Origin: DAISWO01 sp036826295
GTDB taxonomy: Bacteria > Patescibacteriota > Saccharimonadia > Saccharimonadales > JAGQNJ01
Reading direction: 5' to 3'
Assembly: GCA_036826295.1 (NCBI GenBank)
Contig: DAISWO010000002.1
Location: forward strand, 124,001 to 188,000
Length of the DNA: 64,000 bases
The notes beneath the pieces are model-generated. The model worked only from the letters and a program-made list of their open reading frames with translations, had not been told where the DNA came from and made no database searches. Every line of letters starts with the position of its first letter. Position 1 is the stretch's first letter. A program made the position numbers and the translations under genes. Shown here one piece after another: positions 15,216-23,605 of this stretch.

Positions 15216-15319
15216 TTGAACCTTGGTCGTAAACAGCCTAGTGGCTGTTTACGTTTTACTCTCTTGTCTGTATGCGCGTTGGCTACGCCAACTAGTCGCT
15301 AACAGATGATGAACAGTCC
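15216..15319 (+). repeat. tRNA-tail-associated repeat, copy 1
   Basis: About 104 nt sharing near identity with 60583-60686. It runs from GAACCTTGGTCG through an inverted repeat CGTAAACAG/CTGTTTACG and a second hairpin GTTGGC-TAC-GCCAAC to GAACAGTC. Both copies directly follow a terminator of the ATCCTTC/GAAGGAT kind next to a tRNA 3' end or its remnant. Function unknown. Confidence 0.8.
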
Positions 15320-15326
15320 TAGTCTA

Positions 15327-15378
15327 GGGAGCCATCCTTCGTCGCAAACCCATTGATGGGTTAGCTATGAAGGATTGT
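15327..15378 (+). repeat. Isolated tRNA 3'-end fragment plus terminator hairpin
   Basis: GGGAGCCA (15327-15334) matches the end of tRNA-Asn and is followed by stems ATCCTTC/GAAGGAT and AACCCAT/ATGGGTT. No tRNA body is attached. GAACCTTG recurs shortly after, so this looks like a decayed third copy of the tRNA-tail module. The rest of 15379-15427 shows only the promoter of the next gene. Confidence 0.6.
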
Positions 15379-15439
15379 TGCGTTCTATGGGTTTGAACCT
15401 TGATAGTGCTAGTCACATAAGCTTTGATATAATTTTAGT

Positions 15440-15985
15440 ATGTCAGAGAATCCAAAAGTACTTCTTATAACCGGTCCTTCTGGAAGTGGTAAAAGCACTT
15501 TGGCGCAAAGCGTAGCTGAAAAACTTGACTGGGCATACGTGTGCGAGGACGACTTTTGGGTTAAAACAGGTTGGGGTGTAGATATTAGAACAGCTGAACA
15601 AGAACGGGTAATTCAAACCCAGGTCAATAGCAAAGTAACTGATGAATTAAATAAAGATAAGGGTGTTGTGCTTGAGTTTATACTATACAAAAAAGCACCA
15701 AACACCCTCACAGCCTATCAAGAAAGTCTTACCAATAGCGGTATAGAGTTTGACACAATCGCACTAAAACCTCCCGTTGGCGAAATCCTTAATAGAATTG
15801 CCAACAGAGGGAGAGCAGCAGATCTAGACAACCCAAAGCGACGACTACAAGAAGTAGAGAGCCAGCTACAAGTTATTGAGCCAGAACTGATTCATCCCGG
15901 TTTAATGATAGATCCTACCGGAATGTCTATAGATTTGCTTCGCGACATGTGTATAGAGCGAATTTTTCACTCCCCTCATATTTAA
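15440..15985 (+). CDS. P-loop nucleoside/nucleotide kinase-like protein
   Basis: 181 residues with Walker A GPSGSGKSTLAQ near residue 11, a DD motif after strand 2 (CEDDFWVKTGWG) and an arginine lid (RIANRGRAADLDNPKRR). This matches small AAA_33/shikimate-kinase-like kinases, or zeta-toxin-like ones; the substrate cannot be told. The -10 TATAAT at 15428-15433 with an upstream TG is 6 nt before the ATG. A similar kinase is found at 59923-60447. Confidence 0.75.
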   Translation: MSENPKVLLITGPSGSGKSTLAQSVAEKLDWAYVCEDDFWVKTGWGVDIRTAEQERVIQTQVNSKVTDELNKDKGVVLEFILYKKAPNTLTAYQESLTNSGIEFDTIALKPPVGEILNRIANRGRAADLDNPKRRLQEVESQLQVIEPELIHPGLMIDPTGMSIDLLRDMCIERIFHSPHI

Positions 15986-16077
15986 ACGTATTTAGCTCTA
16001 CTAATGGCCCAGCTCGCTATATGGATTTGAACAGTCAGGCGAAAACAGTCAGGGACTGTTTGAGTTATACTTATATC

Positions 16078-16560
16078 ATGAATGACGAAGACTTTATGAA
16101 ACTTGCAATCGAGACCGCACAAAAGGCAGAGGCCGATGGTGGTGCAGCAATTGGTGCAATAATGGTAAAAGACGGCAAGATTATAGCTAAAGGCTTAAGC
16201 AACCCTTGGGGCAAACGCGATCCATCCAATCATGGCGAGATTGACTGTATCCGTCACTGCGCCAAAGACAATGACCTCATGGATATGCAGGGCTGTACGA
16301 TGTACGGCACGCTTGAACCGTGTTCTATGTGTGTTGGTGCTGCGCTCTGGGCTGGTGTGGACCGTATAGTATTTGGCGCCTACGCTATAGATGTGGCCGG
16401 CAACGAGTACGAATACGATAATTACAGCGCGGAAGCATTGGCTAAGACATCTAGAAAAGCTGCCGACCCATCCCGAGGTAAAATCGAGATTATCGGCGGT
16501 GTACTCCGCGAAGAGTGCAAAGCACTACTAAATAATTACAAAGGCTGGCAAAAAACATGA
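16078..16560 (+). CDS. Nucleoside/base deaminase (CMP/dCMP-TadA superfamily)
   Basis: About 160 residues from ATG 16078, chosen because -10 TATACT (16066-16071) is 6 nt upstream; an earlier start at 15949 lies in the previous gene. Zinc motifs: HGEIDCI (HxE, with the catalytic Glu) and PCSMCVGA (PCxxC). The tail GNEYEYDNYSAEALAK resembles guanine or pyrimidine deaminases rather than tRNA-modifying TadA. It overlaps by ATGA with a RibD-type reductase, so together they resemble a split RibD. Confidence 0.8.
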   Translation: MNDEDFMKLAIETAQKAEADGGAAIGAIMVKDGKIIAKGLSNPWGKRDPSNHGEIDCIRHCAKDNDLMDMQGCTMYGTLEPCSMCVGAALWAGVDRIVFGAYAIDVAGNEYEYDNYSAEALAKTSRKAADPSRGKIEIIGGVLREECKALLNNYKGWQKT

Positions 16561-17234
16561 TTGCCACACTTTTTATGCTGATGTCGCTTGACGGCAAAAT
16601 CTCTACAGGGACAGGGAATGATCGCGACTTCGACAAGGACCTGCCTAAGATCCCGGGGGCAGCTGAAGGACTAGAGCAATACTACGCATTAGAACAACAA
16701 ACAGATTTCTATTCATTTAACACTGGTAAGGTTATGGCAAAAGTTGGGCGGAACGAAGCTAAAAAAAATATTCAAAAAATTCCAGTTACGTTTGTACTAG
16801 TGGATAACCAACCACATCTCACTAAACAGGGCGTTGAAAATCTCTTAAAACGTTGCAAATCTTTAATCATAGCCACTGTCGATGCAACGCATCCTGCACT
16901 CGACTTTCACGATGAAAATTTGAAAGTTATAACATATGGTCACGAAATTGATTTAGTTGACCTATTTAAACAAATCGAAAGCCTCGGTGCCGAGAGAATC
17001 ACTATCCAATCAGGTGGTGAAATGAACGCAAGCCTACTAAGAACAGGATTAATTGATGAGCTATCGATAGTTGTCTGTCCGGTATTGATAGGTGGGACCG
17101 AAACACCGAGCCTAATAGGAGGCGAGTCCATACAACGCCTAGAGGATCTAAACAAAATCAAAATACTTGAGCTAATCGAGTCGAAACAACTTGAAAATAA
17201 CTATCTGCATTTACGATATCGGGTCAAAAAGTAA
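16557..17234 (+). CDS. RibD C-terminal/dihydrofolate-reductase-like reductase
   Basis: 225 residues. The beginning LFMLMSLDGKIS is the RibD_C/DHFR first strand; IQSGGEMNASLLRTGLIDEL and VVCPVLIGGT are the conserved NADPH-side motifs of RibD_C. Family members reduce a ribosyl-aminopyrimidine or folate-like substrate with NADPH. It is coupled to the deaminase. No other riboflavin gene is visible in the window, so the pair may act in salvage or in a modified pathway. Confidence 0.8.
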   Translation: MIATLFMLMSLDGKISTGTGNDRDFDKDLPKIPGAAEGLEQYYALEQQTDFYSFNTGKVMAKVGRNEAKKNIQKIPVTFVLVDNQPHLTKQGVENLLKRCKSLIIATVDATHPALDFHDENLKVITYGHEIDLVDLFKQIESLGAERITIQSGGEMNASLLRTGLIDELSIVVCPVLIGGTETPSLIGGESIQRLEDLNKIKILELIESKQLENNYLHLRYRVKK

Positions 17235-17318
17235 TGCACCGAAAAAACAATGAGACTATTGCGTGTAGTTTCTTCTAGACCAGAAGTTGTCATTAGTTGA
17301 TTTTGGTACAATTGTTAA

Positions 17319-17753
17319 ATGAAGATTAGACTAACAGCTGTAATTATCGAAGATGGAAAGATTCTTCTGCTAGATCAAAATGTCAATAAACACCGCTCTT
17401 GGTCATTACCTGGAGGTAAGCTCGAAGAGAATGAAACGATTGAAGAGGGTCTAGTCCGAGAGCTACTTGAAGAAACAGGCTTGATTATTACGGTTGGCAA
17501 ACTGCTTTACGTCTGCGATCACAGTCATAATAACGAATATGTCCTTCACATGATGCTTGAAGCAAAACGTGTTGGCGGAAAGCTGGGCACCACAATCGAA
17601 GGATTAGATGTCAATACAATTCGCGGTATGGAATTTGTACCAATTGAGCAGATAACTACCAAAGGCTTTAGTGCTAAATTTCAAAACCTGGTCGAGAATA
17701 ATTTTCCGGGTGCGGGCAGTTACATGGGCCCAAAAAGTGCAATCGGTTTATGA
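17319..17753 (+). CDS. Nudix hydrolase
   Basis: 144 residues with a full Nudix box: GGKLEENETIEEGLVREL continuing into LEETGL, holding the metal-binding RELLEE core. The front strand KIRLTAVIIEDGKILLL is typical. It hydrolyses a nucleoside-diphosphate-linked compound, possibly damaged nucleotides. The -10 TACAAT (17307-17312), extended by TG, is 6 nt before the ATG. Confidence 0.9.
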   Translation: MKIRLTAVIIEDGKILLLDQNVNKHRSWSLPGGKLEENETIEEGLVRELLEETGLIITVGKLLYVCDHSHNNEYVLHMMLEAKRVGGKLGTTIEGLDVNTIRGMEFVPIEQITTKGFSAKFQNLVENNFPGAGSYMGPKSAIGL

Positions 17754-17819
17754 AAACGTTATAGGTAAAGAATCGACGGAATCCGCACACTGTCTATAGA
17801 GGTGGTATAGTATAACGAC

Positions 17820-18536
17820 ATGGTCTCACACCTCAAGCGTCGCTCATACTCAATGTATTTGTTAAGAATACTATTAATCTCAACTTTAGTAATTTTGATT
17901 GCTCATTTAGTTTTGCAGTATCTGAATCTGATAATTTATGACCAGCAGAATGGTTTTATTTATGAGTTATCCAATCGATTTGATTTGGACGACGAATCTA
18001 GTATCGCTACTTGGTTCTCGCAAGCAATTTTTATCGCCATTAGCGCTGGCGCGACTTTGGCAGCATATTTAAGTAGCGTGACCGCCGTTCGTCGTTTGTG
18101 GAAATCAATCGCCGTGCTTAGTCTGCTACTTTCGATAGACGAAGTTACTGCAATGCACGAGCTGATATTGCAAAGCCTACATAACATCTTTTTTAAGGAT
18201 ACAAGCTCAACAATTAGCGGCAACGCCTGGCTACTTGTAGCTCCGTTAGTTTTTGCGGGAGCGCTTTGGCTACTGTGGAAAATTGCAAAACTTTTGCCAC
18301 GACGGACGTTAATCTTATTTGCCGGCGCAATCTTTACTTTCTTAGTTGGAGCCGTATTCGTCGATATGCTTGCCAGTCTGGTCGAGCGAGAGACCTTCAT
18401 AAATCAAGGAATTATCATCGCAATAGAAGAAACACTCGAGCTACTTGGAAGCGTACTAGTACTTTATGCTATCGCTGACTATATTGAGGTTAACCATGGC
18501 GCGCGTCTAAAATCGGCCTTAACACATCTGAAATAA
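17820..18536 (+). CDS. Polytopic membrane protein, unknown function
   Basis: 238 residues, about six hydrophobic segments (for example LLISTLVILIAHLVLQYL, AIFIAISAGATLAAYL, WLLVAPLVFAGALWLL, LILFAGAIFTFLVGAVF). A conserved-looking acidic motif, LLLSIDEVTAMHE, sits in the third segment. Promoter TATAGT (17806-17811) is 8 nt upstream of the ATG. The PAP2 phosphatase gene follows 41 nt later. No family recognised. Confidence 0.65.
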   Translation: MVSHLKRRSYSMYLLRILLISTLVILIAHLVLQYLNLIIYDQQNGFIYELSNRFDLDDESSIATWFSQAIFIAISAGATLAAYLSSVTAVRRLWKSIAVLSLLLSIDEVTAMHELILQSLHNIFFKDTSSTISGNAWLLVAPLVFAGALWLLWKIAKLLPRRTLILFAGAIFTFLVGAVFVDMLASLVERETFINQGIIIAIEETLELLGSVLVLYAIADYIEVNHGARLKSALTHLK

Positions 18537-18577
18537 GTTATAATTACCTTAAGCTTAATAGGGTAATTATCGATAGA

Positions 18578-19231
18578 ATGAAAAATCACAAATCACAGAA
18601 ATTTAGGATTCCTAATATCCATCCACTCGTCCAACTAATTGTCGCACTTTTTATTTTTGCCTTAACGGTTGTCGCATCCAGAGACACGGTAATTACAGGC
18701 TGGGAAATTGCTGTCTTCAACTTTATCTACGGGTTGCCATCATTCCTCCAGCCAGTATTTTTTGTTATTACTCAAACGGGAAGCATTTATGTGTTGGCTT
18801 TTTTACTAGTGTTATATATATTCAGACAACACTATCATGTGGTAACCCGCTTACTCATGACGGGCACATTGGCATATCTATTGGCAGGCGTTGCAAAAGA
18901 TCTTTGGGGTAGGGCAAGACCGACAGACTATCTACTCGATATAGTTAACCTTGATTACGCAGTTAGAGGGCCAGGCTTTCCATCAGGGCACACCGCACTG
19001 GCCACGGCCCTAGCGTTAACACTAGGGCATTACACCCCAAGAAAATATCATTGGATAATTGCACTTTGGATTATCGGAGTAGCGGTATCACGAATCTATC
19101 TGGGCGTTCATTTTCCGCTTGATGTAATTGGCGGTTTTGCTATCGGCTGGGCATCGTATGCATTATTCCGAAACATTAGATTATATGATGTACGCTTTAA
19201 CAAAAAGAAAAAACACACTAAGAAAATATAG
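18578..19231 (+). CDS. PAP2-family membrane phosphatase
   Basis: 217 residues with the three phosphatase motifs: KDLWGRARP (KxxxxxxRP), PSGH, and SRIYLGVHFPLD (SRxxxxxHxxxD), plus about five membrane helices. Likely an undecaprenyl-diphosphate or lipid phosphatase at the outer face of the membrane, recycling the carrier lipid for wall synthesis. The basic tail KKKKHTKK is cytoplasmic. Confidence 0.9.
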   Translation: MKNHKSQKFRIPNIHPLVQLIVALFIFALTVVASRDTVITGWEIAVFNFIYGLPSFLQPVFFVITQTGSIYVLAFLLVLYIFRQHYHVVTRLLMTGTLAYLLAGVAKDLWGRARPTDYLLDIVNLDYAVRGPGFPSGHTALATALALTLGHYTPRKYHWIIALWIIGVAVSRIYLGVHFPLDVIGGFAIGWASYALFRNIRLYDVRFNKKKKHTKKI

Positions 19232-19304
19232 AAAGCATGTCTGGTATTTAAATAAAGAGATGTATTCAAGCATCTAGGCCGGTTACTTTGCTATAATTAA
19301 CTCA

Positions 19305-19838
19305 ATGATAACAATATATTTTGAGCCCCATAGCATAACTACCGACAACGAGAATCACTTAGCAAGTGGCTGGAATGACGTCGATCTATCAGCTGAAGGC
19401 GTAAAACTGTTAAACGAGCAATGGCCAGCACGGTATAAAGACAGATTTGTCGATGCTATCTTTTGTTCTGACATGCAGAGATCTTATAAATGTGGGGCAG
19501 TAATCGCCAAGGATAAACATATTCCAATCTATATCGATAGTCGACTCAGGGAATGTAACTACGGAGAACTGACTCAAAAGGACAAAAAAGTCGTCGATGC
19601 CGAAAAGCCGAAGCGCATCTCTACTCCTTTCCCTGAAGGCGAAAGCTACCAGCAATGCATGGAACGTATGGACGATTTTCTTAACATGCTTAGGGATCAA
19701 TTCCAAGACAAGACTGTAGTAATAATTGGGCACCGAGCTACGCAATACGGACTCGAGCACCACATCAACGGAAAGGATATTTTAACCTGCGTCACTGAAC
19801 CTTGGACCTATCAACCCGGCTGGAAATACGAGTTTTGA
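19305..19838 (+). CDS. Histidine phosphatase family protein, RHG motif altered
   Basis: 177 residues. The N-terminal motif reads YFEPHSITTDNE: the phospho-accepting His remains but the usual preceding Arg of RHG is absent. The distal motif IIGHRATQYGLEH with the second His is present, as is SDMQRSYKCGAVIA. It belongs to the branch with FEPH/FETH starts and may act on a phosphorylated small molecule. The -10 TATAAT (19292-19297) is 7 nt before the ATG with TG extension. The region 19839-20040 downstream shows nothing recognisable. Confidence 0.8.
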   Translation: MITIYFEPHSITTDNENHLASGWNDVDLSAEGVKLLNEQWPARYKDRFVDAIFCSDMQRSYKCGAVIAKDKHIPIYIDSRLRECNYGELTQKDKKVVDAEKPKRISTPFPEGESYQQCMERMDDFLNMLRDQFQDKTVVIIGHRATQYGLEHHINGKDILTCVTEPWTYQPGWKYEF

Positions 19839-20040
19839 CCCCCGCAGCCTAGTCGAAACAGAAAATTAATGAAGTGCGAGTTGTTTATTCCTTACTGGCT
19901 TGAATGGTGAATAGCTTCAGGTACGCTCTTATTACTGACGCCTCAAGAGCCAAATTATCGTATTAGCGTAAGTTCTATGTTGCTATTTTGTCATCATTAA
20001 ATGATAATTAGCATAAGTGTTTAAGCGAGGGAGATAATCG

Positions 20041-21843
20041 GTGGCAGATACTATGATACGAATGCGTCACAAAATTGGATATATGTATTTTGTTTGTTTT
20101 GTCTTGGCGGTATTTTTAATAAGCATAGGGCTGTTGGGTAGCAGAGGCTTTGCCGCAGGGACCGAAGAGAATCCTTACTACGTTACAACTTGTGAAGATC
20201 TACAAGATATCCAAAATGATCTCGACGCTTATTATGTTCAGACTGGCAATATAGATTGTTCAGATTCCGAAAACTGGAATGGTGGCGAAGGATTCTCGCC
20301 AATTGGCACATTTACAGGAACATATAACGGTCAGAATTTCTTGATTGTCGATATCTTTATTGATCAGCCAGATTCAGACGCAGTCGGGCTGTTCGAAGCA
20401 ACCAACGGAGCCGTAATCACAAATATTCATCTTAGAGATGGGACTATGGATAGCGAAAATGGTGGCTATAACGGTACTCTTGTAGCATCAGCAACAAATA
20501 CAGAATTTGAGCTTTGTTCTTCAACTACAGTGATTAACTCTGTCGCACAAGCTGGCCTAGTAGGGAATATGTCAGGTGGATCGATGAACCGTTGTTGGTA
20601 CTCCGGAGACATTGACGCGGGCGATAATGGCTATACAGCAGGCTTAGTCGCAGTGGCTAGTGGTGCAGACTTTTCAAATGTATATACCGAAGGAACACTC
20701 AGCGGAGGGACATATTCTGGAGCACTTATCGGTGGGCTCGATGGCGGAACCCTGACTAATGCTTATAGCTCTATGAACGTTATTTCGACTGCAGATACAT
20801 ATTCTGGTGGCCTTACGGGCTATATGTCTGACCAAGGAGTAGATGGTAACGCACCAAACCTTACGGTTAGCAATGTATTTTTTGCAGGATTCTTTACTGA
20901 ATCAGCAACCGCAGCCGGTGTGATAACCAGTTTTATTGACAATACTGATTTTGATGGCGTCTACTATGACCAAGATAACTGCGCTTGCGCTACCGAGTTA
21001 GGTTCTGGAACACCTGATACAGGAAGCGTCACGCCAGTAAACACTGATGGCTCAGATCCAAATTATTTTAAGGGGAGTACTGCTAACGAGCCAATGGCGA
21101 GCTGGGACTTCGATACTATTTGGGAGACCTACGAAGGTGGTTTTCCAACTTTAAGAGTTGACAGTCAGCCAGCAGATGGCGACCATGATGGTATTCTAAA
21201 TGCCGTAGAAGATGCTGGTCCGAATGATGGAGATGCAGATGGTAGTGGCTTATTAGATTCGACAGAGCCATATTCTGCCTCAATGCCAAATCCAGAAACA
21301 GGCGAATATTCTGTGCTTGTAGTTAGCGAACAATGTAACATTATCTCGCTTGATATTTTAGGCGAAAGTGACGTTAGCACCCCTAGCGATAGCGCTTATA
21401 ATTATCCTGGCGGGTTTATGAATTTTAGAATAAATTGTCATGAGGTTGGTTTTGATGCTAGGGTTACCCAAATATACTACGGGCTTGAAGACGGTGATTT
21501 TATAGTCAGAAAATACCAGCCTAGTACTGGGTATATTACAGTCGATGGAGCCGAGGTTAGCGACGATACGATTGGCGAGTTTGCCGTCAAAGTTGCTGAA
21601 TACACCGTAACAGACGGCTCAAATTACGATATCGACGGGGAAGCAGATGGCTTCGTCGAAGACCCGGCAGGGCTTGGTATGATCGTAGAAAGTGATGCAT
21701 CGGGTTCAGCAAGTCTCGCCGACACAGGATCATCATTGGAACTAACTGTAATTACTGCCATTTCTTTGTTAATAACAGCGAGCTACCTAGCTTTCATGCA
21801 ACGACACAAGAATATTATCTTCAAGAATAAACAATCTAGATAA
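20041..21843 (+). CDS. Large surface protein with GLUG-like repeats and LADTG sorting signal
   Basis: 600 residues starting with GTG (GAGGGAG lies 8-14 nt upstream; ATG 20053 is an alternative). A signal peptide ends near GSRGFAAGTEE. The body holds glycine-rich GLUG-type repeats (SGALIGGLDGGTLTNAYS, SGGLTGYM). Near residue 559 there is LADTGSS, then a hydrophobic segment and a basic tail, a standard sortase substrate end of the LAXTG type. A sortase gene lies 0.8 kb downstream, so covalent or membrane-anchored surface display is likely. An Asp-rich calcium-binding-like stretch (DGDHDGILNAVEDAGPNDGD) precedes the tail. Confidence 0.85.
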   Translation: MADTMIRMRHKIGYMYFVCFVLAVFLISIGLLGSRGFAAGTEENPYYVTTCEDLQDIQNDLDAYYVQTGNIDCSDSENWNGGEGFSPIGTFTGTYNGQNFLIVDIFIDQPDSDAVGLFEATNGAVITNIHLRDGTMDSENGGYNGTLVASATNTEFELCSSTTVINSVAQAGLVGNMSGGSMNRCWYSGDIDAGDNGYTAGLVAVASGADFSNVYTEGTLSGGTYSGALIGGLDGGTLTNAYSSMNVISTADTYSGGLTGYMSDQGVDGNAPNLTVSNVFFAGFFTESATAAGVITSFIDNTDFDGVYYDQDNCACATELGSGTPDTGSVTPVNTDGSDPNYFKGSTANEPMASWDFDTIWETYEGGFPTLRVDSQPADGDHDGILNAVEDAGPNDGDADGSGLLDSTEPYSASMPNPETGEYSVLVVSEQCNIISLDILGESDVSTPSDSAYNYPGGFMNFRINCHEVGFDARVTQIYYGLEDGDFIVRKYQPSTGYITVDGAEVSDDTIGEFAVKVAEYTVTDGSNYDIDGEADGFVEDPAGLGMIVESDASGSASLADTGSSLELTVITAISLLITASYLAFMQRHKNIIFKNKQSR

Positions 21844-22004
21844 TCGACTTTTTTGATGGCCTAGATTTCTTGCTTCGGCAATCCATACTTCACAGAAAGC
21901 GTAAACCGTTTAAATTACCTTGGCCGGTTCTTGTTCACAATAATGATGTGGAATTTTACACAGTTTTTTCGATTTACACCTTGAAACTTTCCATTGTGCT
22001 TATG

Positions 22005-22051
22005 TTTACAGGTCAACTTTGTTGACGCTCTGTAAATATGAGGGGTATAGT
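22005..22051 (+). promoter_or_regulatory. Promoter with overlapping palindromic operator
   Basis: TTTACAG-GTCAAC (22005-22017) is mirrored by GTTGAC-GCT-CTGTAAA (22021-22036), a 13-bp inverted repeat with one small bulge. It covers the -35 TTGACG (22022-22027), 18 bp from -10 TATAGT (22046-22051). A repressor on the palindrome would block the promoter of the secreted protein and sortase genes. The rest of 21844-22004 shows nothing clear. Confidence 0.7.
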
Positions 22052-22081
22052 GAAGTTACTAATAAATTCAAGGAGGGTTAT

Positions 22082-22645
22082 ATGAATAAACTAAAGGTAT
22101 TATTGGGTTCAAGCGTAGCATCGTTTGCACTAGTAGCAGGAGTAGCATTGCCAGCAGCAGCGCAAACACCAAGTACAACAGTAACAACCGACGCCAGCAC
22201 TAACGTCAGTGTATCAGGCGACTGTAGTGCGGCATTTGTTGGCGACAACTACCAGATACAGTCTAACGGCACAGCTCAAGGAAACATCGATGTAGACCTA
22301 GGCGTTAATTTAGGTGTAGGTGGAAACTTAGGATCTGGCTCTAATGATCAAGCCAACAATCAAGGTGGATCACAAAGTAACACAAACACAACAACTCAAA
22401 CACAAACCGGAAACAGCTTTGACGCTGATTGCAGCACAACAAATGTTACTAACGTAACGAAAACTGTAGCAGCAGAAGAAGAAAAAGAAGTTGTAGCACA
22501 AGTATCTAGCGCACCACAAGGTGGAGTACACGCAGGATTTGGTAGCACAGCAACTGAAAGTTCAAGCACAGTAGCGCTTGTTGGCCTAACTGGTTCACTA
22601 AGCGTTCTTGGTCTTGGCCTAAGATTCCTAAAAGGGGAACTATAA
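22082..22645 (+). CDS. Secreted Ser/Thr/Gln/Asn-rich protein with C-terminal anchor
   Basis: 187 residues from ATG 22082, chosen for AAGGAGG 6-12 nt upstream and the signal peptide that begins there (LLGSSVASFALVAGVALPAAAQ, cut after AAA). The mature part is low complexity, rich in Asn, Ser, Thr and Gln, with two cysteines (GDCSAAF, DADCSTTN). The end has GGVHAGFGSTATES, a hydrophobic segment and a short basic tail. It has no LPXTG; GGVHAGFG may be a different sorting signal for the neighbouring sortase. Strong ribosome site suggests high expression. Confidence 0.75.
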   Translation: MNKLKVLLGSSVASFALVAGVALPAAAQTPSTTVTTDASTNVSVSGDCSAAFVGDNYQIQSNGTAQGNIDVDLGVNLGVGGNLGSGSNDQANNQGGSQSNTNTTTQTQTGNSFDADCSTTNVTNVTKTVAAEEEKEVVAQVSSAPQGGVHAGFGSTATESSSTVALVGLTGSLSVLGLGLRFLKGEL

Positions 22646-22669
22646 GTTAATTGACCAGTAAGGAGTAGT

Positions 22670-23605
22670 TTGTTGAGTAGGGCAACGAAATTCAAACAAT
22701 TTAAACGGCGGCTAGGGAAAAACTGGCTGCCGTTTAATTTCTTTTATATATCTAGAATTCCTACGCAAACACCGGCCCGAGTTTCATTAAAACAAGTGTC
22801 GCTTAATAAACGTTCACATATAATTATTCATTCTCGCAAGTATAGATCAAACAAACAAAACCGGAAAAAGTTCTTTCTAACAATCCCAATTGTTCGAATG
22901 TACGGGTCGGGGTTAAGAGAAATTAATATAGAGTTCAAGAGAACTAAAAAAACTCATCGACGCAAATCAAATACAGCAGGCATCAAACTGGATAAATACA
23001 GCTATGCAAAGATATTGATAGTGATAGGTATCGCTGGAATTGCATTGACATTATTTTCATTAAAATCAGATTCCGTCCCCGCCAACTTTAGCACCACACC
23101 GGCAGTAATACCCGTCCAATCAGAGACAAAGCCTGTTGAACAGACTAACTATCTGAGCAAATCCAAGCCAGTCAGCTTGAAGATACCAGCCATTGGAGTG
23201 TCGAGTGAAGTAATTGCACTAGGCAAGCTGCCAGACAATTCTATGGAAACCCCTAACAATGGGACGCAAGTTGGATGGTACAAATACAGCCCATCCCCAG
23301 GACAGATCGGCCCGTCGGTTATAGCAGGCCATGTCGACTGGATTGATGGACCTGCCGTTTTTTGGAATTTAAAAAATCTAAAATCAGGCGATCAAATAAA
23401 AATAACGCGCGCCGACAAAAAAGTCGTGGAATATGAAGTTGAGAAGATTCAGCAATTTAATCAAGATAACTTTCCGACAAAAGCAGTATACGGTAACACC
23501 GATACCGCCACACTTCGATTAATAACCTGTAGTGGCAATTTTGATAGCACGACATACGAATATGATAAAAACATAGTAGTTTTCGCACGTGCCGTGAATA
23601 TCTAG
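22670..23605 (+). CDS. Sortase (class E/F-like)
   Basis: 311 residues, TTG start with AAGGAG just upstream. A long basic cytoplasmic N-terminus (~110 residues) precedes one membrane segment (ILIVIGIAGIALTLFSL) and the catalytic domain. Catalytic His is in IAGHVDW (~221) and Cys in LRLITCSG (~287). The usual Arg following the Cys strand is not obvious: TYEYDKNIVVFA has Lys where YRxN often occurs. It should join sorted proteins such as the LADTG protein upstream to the cell surface. It ends overlapping the convergent gpmA stop by 4 nt. Confidence 0.85.
   Translation: MLSRATKFKQFKRRLGKNWLPFNFFYISRIPTQTPARVSLKQVSLNKRSHIIIHSRKYRSNKQNRKKFFLTIPIVRMYGSGLREINIEFKRTKKTHRRKSNTAGIKLDKYSYAKILIVIGIAGIALTLFSLKSDSVPANFSTTPAVIPVQSETKPVEQTNYLSKSKPVSLKIPAIGVSSEVIALGKLPDNSMETPNNGTQVGWYKYSPSPGQIGPSVIAGHVDWIDGPAVFWNLKNLKSGDQIKITRADKKVVEYEVEKIQQFNQDNFPTKAVYGNTDTATLRLITCSGNFDSTTYEYDKNIVVFARAVNI

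Noticed and set aside
19839..20040. Riboswitch upstream of the large surface protein
   Set aside because: No known aptamer pattern and no clear terminator or sequestering stem was found in this gap.
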